A stretch of DNA of 10,278 nt from contig JBBPZY010000234.1 of assembly GCA_038276315.1 (NCBI GenBank), positions 1 to 10,278 of the forward strand. The letters are read 5' to 3'. The position numbers and the translations under genes are program-made. The notes below the pieces were generated by a model. That model saw nothing but the letters and a program-made list of their open reading frames with translations. It searched no databases and had not been told where the DNA came from. Position 1 is the stretch's first letter; every line of letters starts with the position of its first letter. This document shows, piece after piece, positions 5,139-10,278 of the stretch. The stretch is from GCA-003244245 sp038276315. Lineage in GTDB: Bacteria; Actinomycetota; Actinomycetes; Mycobacteriales; Pseudonocardiaceae.

Positions 5139-6289
5139 TGGGACCTGTCCCCGTTTCTTCTGGACTGCCGCTGCGGGAGTACCTGCTGGTCGGCCTCACC
5201 ACCGCGGTGGTGACCTTCCTGCTGACCGGGTTGGTGCGGTTGCTGGCGATCCGCACCGGTGCGGTAGCGACCCCCCGCCAGCGCGACGTGCACCGCGCCC
5301 CGATCCCGCGACTCGGTGGCGTGGCGATGTACGGCGGCATCCTCGTCGGTGTCCTGCTGTCTCATCAGCTGCCAGTGCTTCGCAGGTCTTTCGAGTTCTC
5401 CGGGGACGTCGTGGGGGTGCTGGTTGCGGGCGGCATCATCATGCTGATCGGCGCCCTGGATGACCGGTTCGAGCTGGATTCGCTCACCAAGTTCGCCGGC
5501 CAGGTCACCGCCGCCGGGGTGCTGGTGCTCTACGGCGTGCAGTGGTTCATCTTCTGGGTGCCGTGGAACGGTGGTGCCGGCTCGGTCGGCTCGGTGCTCG
5601 TTCTGGGGCAGGACCAGGCGGTGTTCGTCACCGTCGCACTCGCGGTGGTGCTGATCAATGCGATGAACTTCGTAGACGGGCTAGACGGGCTGGCGGCCGG
5701 AATCGGGCTGATCGCCGCTGTCGCCATCGGGGCGTTCACGCTTCAGCTGCTGTACCGCTCCGGCGGCAGCGTGTCGGCCTACCCGCCGACGCTGATCGCG
5801 GCCCTGGTCGCGGGTGCGTGCCTGGGCTTCCTGCCGCACAACTTTCAGCCCGCGCGGATCTTCATGGGCGACTCCGGCGCGATGCTTATCGGCTTGATGC
5901 TGGCCGCGGCGTCAACCAGCGCCTCAGGCAAGGTCGTGCCCGGCGGCAGCTACGGCGCCACCGACATGCTGGCATTGTTCTCGCCCCTGCTGGTGGTGGC
6001 CGCGGTGCTGTTCGTGCCGCTGCTGGACCTGCTGCTGGCCGTGGTGCGCCGGACCCGCGCGGGCCGCAGCCCCTTCGCCGCTGACAAGATGCACCTGCAC
6101 CATCGCCTGCTCGAGATCGGGCACTCCCACCGCCGGGCGGTGCTGTTGATCTACCTGTGGGCGGCCCTGCTCGCTTTCGGCGCCGTTGCGCTGACGCTGT
6201 TCGATGTCTACGTGGTGGTGTGGTCGATCACGTTGGGGCTGTTGGTCGCCGTGGTGGGTTCGATGATTCCCCGGTTACCCGCGCGCTGA
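5138..6289 (+). CDS. wecA: Undecaprenyl/decaprenyl-phosphate GlcNAc-1-phosphate transferase (WecA/Rfe)
   Basis: WecA is a polytopic membrane enzyme. It transfers GlcNAc-1-phosphate from UDP-GlcNAc to a polyprenyl phosphate, and in actinomycetes this begins the linker unit that joins arabinogalactan or other wall glycans to peptidoglycan. The 383-residue product has about ten or eleven hydrophobic helices. Motifs of the MraY/WecA superfamily appear in order: R57-LGG with preceding PIP, the Asp pair D108-D109 in GALDDRFEL, NAMNFVDGLDGLAAG (N174-G188), FMGDSG with D245, and the HLHHRL motif (H319-L324) that marks polyprenyl-phosphate HexNAc-1-P transferases. GTG 5138 fits a leaderless transcript; no Shine-Dalgarno is present. 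Its position between the YrdC gene and atpI matches M. tuberculosis rfe (Rv1302). UDP-GlcNAc specificity is inferred from family and synteny. Confidence 0.95.
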   Translation: MGPVPVSSGLPLREYLLVGLTTAVVTFLLTGLVRLLAIRTGAVATPRQRDVHRAPIPRLGGVAMYGGILVGVLLSHQLPVLRRSFEFSGDVVGVLVAGGIIMLIGALDDRFELDSLTKFAGQVTAAGVLVLYGVQWFIFWVPWNGGAGSVGSVLVLGQDQAVFVTVALAVVLINAMNFVDGLDGLAAGIGLIAAVAIGAFTLQLLYRSGGSVSAYPPTLIAALVAGACLGFLPHNFQPARIFMGDSGAMLIGLMLAAASTSASGKVVPGGSYGATDMLALFSPLLVVAAVLFVPLLDLLLAVVRRTRAGRSPFAADKMHLHHRLLEIGHSHRRAVLLIYLWAALLAFGAVALTLFDVYVVVWSITLGLLVAVVGSMIPRLPAR

Positions 6290-6547
6290 TCGCCTCCAGG
6301 CCCTGGTCGCACCACCCGTCGCCGCTGAAGAAGCGCAGGTAGGGGCAGGTGGGGTGATCGGTCGCGGTGACGGACAGTGTGGTAGCTTCTGTTTGTCCAC
6401 CCAGGGGGTGGGATTTTTGGTCAGGCCGGCCCATCGGCAGTGCTCATGATCGTGGCGTTTCCGCCACGCGCGCCGCCCCTGGACTGCGAGGAGTGCTTTT
6501 GAGCGATGGCGGCGGGCGACGTCATGCGCCCGCTGAGGTAGGTGGTC
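6290..6547 (+). promoter_or_regulatory. Leader/intergenic region of the ATP synthase operon
   Basis: The 258 nt between wecA and atpZ contain no convincing gene. They hold a terminator-like hairpin with a T-run (6397-6418). A second perfect hairpin, CGTGGCG 6451-6457 with CGCCACG 6462-6468 and a 4-nt loop, follows. Two very short reading frames lie downstream: ATG 6446 to TGA 6502 (18 residues) and ATG 6506 to TAG 6541 (11 residues), the latter ending just before atpZ. TAGCTT 6383-6388 is a possible -10 just before the first hairpin, but no -35 matches it. The operon promoter must lie here or upstream, and I cannot place it with confidence. Confidence 0.5.
6397..6418 (+). terminator. Rho-independent terminator-like hairpin upstream of the atp operon
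   Basis: CCACCC (6397-6402) pairs fully with GGGTGG (6406-6411) around a 3-nt AGG loop, and five Ts follow at 6414-6418. It lies 107 nt after the wecA stop. It may end wecA transcripts, or act as an attenuator if the atp promoter is the TAGCTT just upstream. The U-tract is short and the loop tight, so its strength is uncertain. Confidence 0.6.
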
Positions 6548-6757
6548 GTGGAACAACGCAACGGCCCGGAGCTCGCGACACTACTCAGCGTCGGTGCCGC
6601 GACTGCGGGGATCCTCCTGGTCGGCCTCGGACTCGGATGGCTGGCCGACGAGGTCGTGGGCACCCTCCCGGCGTTCACCTTGGCCGGCTTGGCGCTCGGA
6701 ATTATCGGGGCGGGCGGCTATATCTACACCAAGTTCACCACGTTTCTGAAGGAGTAA
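6548..6757 (+). CDS. atpZ: AtpZ-like small F1Fo-ATPase accessory membrane protein
   Basis: This 69-residue protein has two hydrophobic helices (about 9-32 and 36-59) joined by GWLADEVVGTLPAFT. That is the pattern of the AtpZ/ATPase_gene1 family found at the head of many atp operons, and a charged tail (KFTTFLKE) follows. Family members have been linked to ATP synthase assembly and, in alkaliphilic Bacillus, to magnesium or calcium transport; the role here is not settled. GTG 6548 was preferred over GTG 6542 because GAGG (6535-6538) then lies at 9-nt spacing. The earlier GTG has only 3 nt and would add two residues. AtpI follows after 7 nt. The identification rests on helix layout and position. 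The M. tuberculosis operon as I know it has only the AtpI-like gene here. Confidence 0.75.
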   Translation: MEQRNGPELATLLSVGAATAGILLVGLGLGWLADEVVGTLPAFTLAGLALGIIGAGGYIYTKFTTFLKE

Positions 6758-6764
6758 GAGCGGA

Positions 6765-7202
6765 GTGATCACCCCTGACGTGACCGCCCCCGACGTGACC
6801 GCATCAACGAAAGCGGTCGTCAATCTACGGCGGGCTACGCCTATCGCGGCAGGCCTCGGTGCCGCCAGTTTCGTGGTGCTCGCGCCGATGGGTTATCCGC
6901 TTGCAGCAGTGTTCTTCTGCGGTGGCCTCGGGTTGGGTCTGCTCAACACCCTGCTGGTACAGCGTTCCACCGTGCGTTTCGCGGCCAGTGCTGACCCCAA
7001 CAGGCGGCGATTCGCGGCGTCGGTACTCGGCCGGCTCACGCTGATCACCGTGCTCGCTGTCGGCTTGGCGCTGGCCATGCGACCTGAAGGTCTCGCGGTG
7101 TTCGCCGGGTTGGCCGTCCTGCAACTATTGATGATCTTCATTGCGTCGGTTCCGCTGATCAAGGAGCTGCGCCAGTCCGGAGTCGGGGGTCCCCCGTCAT
7201 GA
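6765..7202 (+). CDS. atpI: AtpI-like ATP synthase accessory membrane protein
   Basis: The 145-residue product has four hydrophobic segments (about 27-43, 47-66, 85-104 and 107-130) and short charged links. It corresponds in position and type to Rv1303 of M. tuberculosis and to AtpI, a protein thought to help assemble the c-ring. GTG 6765 lies 7 nt after the atpZ stop and is preceded by GAAGGAG (6748-6754) inside the end of that gene. The N-terminus contains a tandem PDVTA repeat encoded by a 15-bp direct repeat (about 6773-6802), which probably arose by slippage and is not likely to be functional. The stop codon overlaps the atpB start as ATGA, so translation of atpI and atpB is probably coupled. 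Family assignment is by topology and synteny, since AtpI sequences diverge strongly. Confidence 0.8.
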   Translation: MITPDVTAPDVTASTKAVVNLRRATPIAAGLGAASFVVLAPMGYPLAAVFFCGGLGLGLLNTLLVQRSTVRFAASADPNRRRFAASVLGRLTLITVLAVGLALAMRPEGLAVFAGLAVLQLLMIFIASVPLIKELRQSGVGGPPS

Positions 7203-7933
7203 GGGAATACCTATTAGCCGCGGGTGGTGACGTACAGGTCGGCGAGCACCTGAAGTGGCAGGTGCTGGGCCTGGCGATCAACGCTGACACTGTGCTCTCC
7301 ACCGCGATCGCCGCGGTCATCGTCCTCGGGTTCGGTCTCTACCTCGCGGCCAAGTCGAAAGCCAAGGTTCCCAGCGGTCTGCAGTTGGCCTTCGAGTCGG
7401 TGACCGACCAGGTCGAGCGCCAGGTGGAGAGCAACATGGGAATCCGCACCGCGCCCTTTGTCGTGCCGCTGGCGATCAGTCTGTTCTTCTTCATCCTGAT
7501 CGCGAACTGGCTGTCGCTCGTGCCGCACGCCTTCGAACACTACGTCGCACCACCGACCGCAGATGTGAACCTCACCTTCGCGCTGTCCTTCTTCGTGATC
7601 ATCCTTGTGCACGTGACGGGAATCCGGGTCAACGGCAAGCACTACTTCCGTCACTTCATCGAGCCTTACCCGGTCCTGCTTCCGCTGCTCGTCATCGAGG
7701 AGCTGGTGAAGCCGATCACCCTCGCGCTGCGGCTGTTCGGCAACATCCTCGCGGGCACCGTCATGGTCGGGGTGCTGTCGCTGATTCCGGCGCTCGCGTC
7801 ATGGTTGCCGATCTCAGCCTGGAAGTTGTTCGACCTGTTCATCGGTGCGCTCCAGGCGCTGATCTTTGCGTTGCTCACGATTCTCTACTTCGGATTCGCG
7901 ACCGGCAATCAGGACGCGGAGGCGGCCCACTGA
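7199..7933 (+). CDS. atpB: ATP synthase Fo subunit a
   Basis: Subunit a forms the proton half-channels beside the rotating c-ring. The 244-residue product has the expected membrane helices. The hallmark motif LALRLFGNILAG carries the essential Arg at R178, the equivalent of E. coli R210. Other conserved parts are NWLSLVPH (103-110), PTADVNLT (119-126) and the final helix GALQALIFALLTILYF (216-231), whose Gln matches the conserved channel residue. The N-terminus is periplasmic in type and short. ATG 7199 overlaps the TGA of atpI (ATGA), so a separate Shine-Dalgarno is not essential, though GGAGTCGGGGG lies just upstream. A gap of 112 nt to atpE follows, the longest inside this operon apart from the leader. 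Identification is certain from motif and context. Confidence 0.97.
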   Translation: MREYLLAAGGDVQVGEHLKWQVLGLAINADTVLSTAIAAVIVLGFGLYLAAKSKAKVPSGLQLAFESVTDQVERQVESNMGIRTAPFVVPLAISLFFFILIANWLSLVPHAFEHYVAPPTADVNLTFALSFFVIILVHVTGIRVNGKHYFRHFIEPYPVLLPLLVIEELVKPITLALRLFGNILAGTVMVGVLSLIPALASWLPISAWKLFDLFIGALQALIFALLTILYFGFATGNQDAEAAH

Positions 7934-7946
7934 CGGCTCCCGTCTC

Positions 7947-7974
7947 GCCTTCGTGAGGTCATTTGGCCTTCGTG
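7947..7974 (+). repeat. Short direct repeat in the atpB-atpE gap
   Basis: GCCTTCGTG occurs at 7947-7955 and again at 7966-7974, with a 19-nt period. The 112-nt gap (7934-8045) also holds TATCAT (7982-7987), a possible -10 without a matching -35, and no clear terminator. It may be an RNA processing or translation-control region that raises c-subunit output, which is needed in many copies; this is inference. Confidence 0.3.
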
Positions 7975-8045
7975 CTGGTCCTATCATCGTCCGCATGACG
8001 TAAACTCAGATAACGTAACCTAGCTCCAGGACAAGAGGGAAAGAC

Positions 8046-8333
8046 ATGAGTTTCTCTGAACTGCTCCTCGCCCAGCAGGGGGGCGGACCCACCGGCTCGG
8101 TTTCGATGGCCGGCGCCTTCGTCGGCGGCGGACTCGCACTGGCTGGCGGAGCGATCGGTGCAGCGATCGGTGATGGCCTTGCCGGTGCTGCGACCATCCA
8201 GGGCGTCGCCCGCCAGCCCGAAGCGCAGAGTCGGCTGTTCACCATCTTCTTCCTGACAGTGGGTCTGGTCGAAGCGATGTACTTCATCAACCTCGCCTTC
8301 ATGGCGTTATTCGTCTTCGTACTCGCCAAATGA
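8046..8333 (+). CDS. atpE: ATP synthase Fo subunit c (proteolipid)
   Basis: Subunit c forms the proton-driven rotor ring. The 95-residue product is a two-helix hairpin. Helix 1 contains the glycine-rich GGGLALAGGAIGAAIGDG, the polar loop is ARQPEAQSR, and helix 2 contains GLVEAMYFINLAFMAL with the proton-binding Glu at E76. It resembles the M. tuberculosis subunit closely but has about 15 extra N-terminal residues (LLLAQQGGGPTGS region). With that offset, D43, E76 and I81 match D28, E61 and I66 of the bedaquiline site, whereas Ala63 is replaced by M78. ATG 8046 has GAGGG (8035-8039) at 6-nt spacing. A later ATG at 8106 would remove the extension but has no good ribosome binding site. atpF follows closely. 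Confidence 0.97.
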   Translation: MSFSELLLAQQGGGPTGSVSMAGAFVGGGLALAGGAIGAAIGDGLAGAATIQGVARQPEAQSRLFTIFFLTVGLVEAMYFINLAFMALFVFVLAK

Positions 8334-8355
8334 GCTGGCTGGAGAAGTGGTACCT

Positions 8356-8961
8356 GTGACTTCATACAACCTGGCCGCGGCGGGCGGCGGCGGTGGCAAC
8401 TTCCTGGTCCCCAACGCAACCTTCTTCGCTGAGTTGCTGATCTTCCTGATCGTGCTCGGAGTGATCTGGCGCTACGTGGTGCCGCCCGTGAAGCGCTCGA
8501 TGGGCGAGCGCCAGGAGATGATCCGCCAGCAGATTCAGGAGAGCCAGCAGGCCAGCAAGCGCCTGGCCGAGGCCGAGGCCCGGTACTCCGCGGCGCTGGC
8601 TGAGGCCCGCGTTGAGGCGGCGAAGATCCGCGAGGCCGCTCGGGCCGATGCGCAGGAGATCAAGGACGAGATGCGTCAGCAGGCCGAGCAGGAGGTCGCG
8701 CGGATCCGCGAGCGCGGCGACGAGCAGCTAGCCACCCAGCGCGAGCAGGTGGTCCGCGAGCTGCGTAGCGAGCTGGGCAAGCTAGCTGTGACGCTGGCTG
8801 GTCGCATCGTGGGTGAGTCGGTGGCCGACGATGCCCGGCGAGCCGGCACGGTGGACCGCTTCCTCGACGAGCTGCAGGGGATGGCGGCCCCGGAGAGCGT
8901 GCCCGAGCAGGCAAAAGCCGACGGGTCCGTCCCAGTACCCAACGGGCGGCGGAGGCGCTGA
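8356..8961 (+). CDS. atpF: ATP synthase Fo subunit b
   Basis: Subunit b is the peripheral stalk that ties Fo to F1 through delta. The 201-residue product has a glycine-rich N-terminus, one membrane helix (about 16-42) and a conserved NATFFAELLIF start. A long charged coiled coil follows, rich in Glu, Gln, Arg and Ala (about 45-150), with EARVEAAKIREAARADAQEI typical of b subunits. The last 25 or so residues form a Pro/Glu then Arg-rich tail (NGRRRR) beyond the E. coli length of 156. GTG 8356 was chosen because GGAGAA (8341-8346) lies 9 nt upstream. GTG 8347 would add three residues but puts the Shine-Dalgarno only 2 nt away. The stop TGA overlaps the atpH ATG by one base (TGATG). Confidence 0.95.
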   Translation: MTSYNLAAAGGGGGNFLVPNATFFAELLIFLIVLGVIWRYVVPPVKRSMGERQEMIRQQIQESQQASKRLAEAEARYSAALAEARVEAAKIREAARADAQEIKDEMRQQAEQEVARIRERGDEQLATQREQVVRELRSELGKLAVTLAGRIVGESVADDARRAGTVDRFLDELQGMAAPESVPEQAKADGSVPVPNGRRRR

Positions 8962-9779
8962 TGCAGCCAGCCAGCAGGGCGGCATTGGCCGCAGCCCGGG
9001 AGCGGCTCGAGAGCCGGATCGGCGATGCCAGCGCGGAGGACCGGGACTGCCTGGGTGACGATCTGGGCGCCATTGCAGCGGTGCTCAGCGAGCAGCCCGC
9101 GATCCGGCGACACCTCGCCGATTCCGCTGCCCCCGAGCAGCTCCGGCGAGAGCTGGTCGAGACGTTGTTCGGCGGCAAGGTCAGCCGGATCAGCGTCAGG
9201 ACGGTGGGCGATGTCGTCGCCTCCCGCTGGTCTCGGCCACTGGACCTGGTCGATGGCGTGGAGGAACTGGCTTGGCAAGCGCTCTTGGCCCTCGCCGAGC
9301 GGAACAACAGCCTCGATGACGTTGAAGATGAACTCTTCCGGTTCGGCCGGATCCTGATAGCGCAACCGCGCTTGGCGAGCCTACTGGGTGATGGGTCCGC
9401 CCCCGCCGCGCGGCGCGTGGAGCTGCTGGACACGGTGCTGGCCGATCGCACCAGCCCGGTGACCCGTCGCCTTCTGGAGCAGGCGGTTCGGGCGCCTCGC
9501 CGGCGCGCACTCGAGGAGATCGTCGAGGAGCTCGTTGAGCGGGCGGCCGCCCGACGGGAACGCTCGGTTGCCCATGTGACCGCGGCGGGGCCGCTGTCCG
9601 AGCAACAGCAGCAGCGGCTGATCGACGTGCTCAACCAGATCTACCGGCGGCCGGTCTCACTCAAGGTCGACCTCGATCCATACCTGCTCGGCGGGCTGGT
9701 GATCCGAGTGGGCGACGAGGTGATCGACGGCAGCGTGGCGGCCCGGCTGGGCCAGGCCCGCCAGTGGATGTCCCGATGA
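8961..9779 (+). CDS. atpH: ATP synthase F1 subunit delta (unfused, actinobacterial long form)
   Basis: Delta joins the top of the alpha3beta3 head to the b stalk. The 272-residue product is longer than the E. coli protein (177), as in Streptomyces and other actinomycetes. It has an N-terminal helical region and an internal region with ALAERNNSLDDVEDELFRFG, which resembles the delta N-terminal domain. Its C-terminal signature, DPYLLGGLVIRVGDEVIDGS (239-258), is the hallmark of the family. There is no b-like membrane helix at the N-terminus, so it is not the b-delta fusion seen in Mycobacterium. ATG 8961 has GGAGG (8951-8955) at 5-nt spacing and overlaps the atpF stop, so translation is coupled. 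A 58-nt gap precedes atpA. Confidence 0.95.
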   Translation: MQPASRAALAAARERLESRIGDASAEDRDCLGDDLGAIAAVLSEQPAIRRHLADSAAPEQLRRELVETLFGGKVSRISVRTVGDVVASRWSRPLDLVDGVEELAWQALLALAERNNSLDDVEDELFRFGRILIAQPRLASLLGDGSAPAARRVELLDTVLADRTSPVTRRLLEQAVRAPRRRALEEIVEELVERAAARRERSVAHVTAAGPLSEQQQQRLIDVLNQIYRRPVSLKVDLDPYLLGGLVIRVGDEVIDGSVAARLGQARQWMSR

Positions 9780-9837
9780 GCAGTGCGGTGGGCAGACAAG
9801 GCGGGAACGAAAATCAAGAGAGCAGGGACCGATTTCC

Positions 9838-10278
9838 ATGGCGGAGCTGACGATCTCAACGGACGAGATCCAGAGCGCGATCGAGAACTACGTCACCTCC
9901 TTCTCGACCGAGACCTCGAGGGAAGAGGTGGGCACTGTCATCTACGCGGGTGACGGTATCGCCCGGGTCGAGGGGTTGCCCTCGGCGATGACCAACGAGC
10001 TACTGGAGTTCCCTGGCGGTGTGCTGGGCGTCGCGCTCAACCTCGACGTGCGGGAGATCGGCGCAGTCATTCTGGGCAACTTCGGGGTCATCGCGGAGGG
10101 CCAGGAGGTCAGGTGCACCGGCAGGATCCTCTCGGTGCCGGTCGGGGACAACTTCCTCGGCCGGGTGGTGGACCCGCTGGGCATCCCGCTCGACGGCCTG
10201 GGTGAGATCGTCGCTGACGAACAGCGGGTACTCGAGGTGCAGGCTCCCTCGGTGATCGACCGGCAGCCGGTGAAGGAG
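9838..10278 (+). CDS. atpA: ATP synthase F1 subunit alpha, N-terminal 147 residues (3' end outside window)
   Basis: Alpha is the non-catalytic nucleotide-binding subunit of the F1 head. The window holds the N-terminal helix with LTISTDEIQSAI, which in other species contacts delta. The beta-barrel domain follows, with GTVIYAGDGIARVEGL and MTNELLEFPGG, and then the start of the nucleotide-binding domain with GRVVDPLGIPLDG. The conserved PSVIDRQPVKE lies at the window end. The Walker A motif (GDRQTGKT in homologues) should come about 25 residues beyond the edge. ATG 9838 has AGGGA (9824-9828) at 9-nt spacing. The frame is open to base 10278. Further F1 genes (gamma, beta, epsilon) are expected downstream from the conserved operon order, though they are not seen here. 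Confidence 0.97.
   Translation, partial: MAELTISTDEIQSAIENYVTSFSTETSREEVGTVIYAGDGIARVEGLPSAMTNELLEFPGGVLGVALNLDVREIGAVILGNFGVIAEGQEVRCTGRILSVPVGDNFLGRVVDPLGIPLDGLGEIVADEQRVLEVQAPSVIDRQPVKE

Noticed and set aside
4382..5365. Long minus-strand open frame (327 codons) opposite the YrdC and wecA genes
   Set aside because: It is a shadow of GC-rich coding on the plus strand. The translation is rich in His, Arg and Gln with no recognisable motif, and it covers two well-identified genes and their gap.
6424..6431. Palindrome GGCCGGCC in the atp leader
   Set aside because: Simple GC palindromes of this length are common in DNA of this composition, and it is not placed at any promoter element I can support.
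8660..9634. Minus-strand open frame (324 codons) opposite atpF and atpH
   Set aside because: Low-complexity Ser/Arg/Ala translation typical of antisense GC-rich DNA; the plus strand carries clear b and delta subunits.
1..10278. Previously undescribed defence, mobile or biosynthetic system
   Set aside because: Every sizeable gene belongs to a known housekeeping family or to the SGNH and class IV aminotransferase families. No transposase, integrase, toxin-antitoxin pair, CRISPR repeat, tRNA or attachment-site duplication was found.

Overview
The window is ordinary-looking chromosomal DNA from a high-GC actinomycete. The gene order rho, rpmE, prfA, prmC, a Sua5/YrdC gene, wecA, atpI, atpB, atpE, atpF, atpH, atpA is the one I know from mycobacteria and related actinomycetes. 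GTG and TTG starts are frequent and third codon positions are GC-rich. The delta subunit gene atpH is a free-standing 272-codon gene, not fused to a b-like domain as in Mycobacterium. I therefore place the source outside Mycobacterium, perhaps in Pseudonocardiales or a non-mycobacterial Mycobacteriales lineage; that placement is an inference. No phage, IS, CRISPR, tRNA or rRNA sequence is visible.

Region 1 (1-3448, plus strand) is a translation and transcription block. It holds the 3' end of rho, a class IV PLP aminotransferase-like gene, rpmE (zinc-type L31) behind a structured leader, prfA (release factor 1) and prmC (the methylase of release-factor GGQ motifs). prfA and prmC overlap by GTGA. 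The aminotransferase sits between rho and rpmE, which are adjacent in M. tuberculosis.

Region 2 (3414-4328, minus strand) is a secreted SGNH/GDSL hydrolase gene inserted against the direction of all neighbours. It has its own promoter with a perfect TTGACA -35 and a TTG start behind a strong Shine-Dalgarno sequence. Its 3' end overlaps that of prmC by 35 bp.

Region 3 (4436-6289, plus strand) holds the threonylcarbamoyl-AMP synthase gene for tRNA t6A and wecA, which starts cell-envelope glycan assembly on a lipid carrier. wecA appears to have a leaderless promoter.

Region 4 (6290-10278, plus strand) is the ATP synthase operon. A 258-nt leader contains a terminator-like hairpin. It is followed by a small AtpZ-like gene, an AtpI-like gene, atpB (a), atpE (c), atpF (b), atpH (delta) and the first 147 codons of atpA (alpha). 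Several junctions are coupled by overlapping stop and start codons. The c subunit carries Met where M. tuberculosis has Ala63, the substitution reported in naturally bedaquiline-resistant mycobacteria.

I do not see a previously undescribed multi-gene system. The points most worth a second look are the c-subunit residue, the two structured leaders (rpmE and atp), the AtpZ/AtpI pair and the inverted hydrolase gene.
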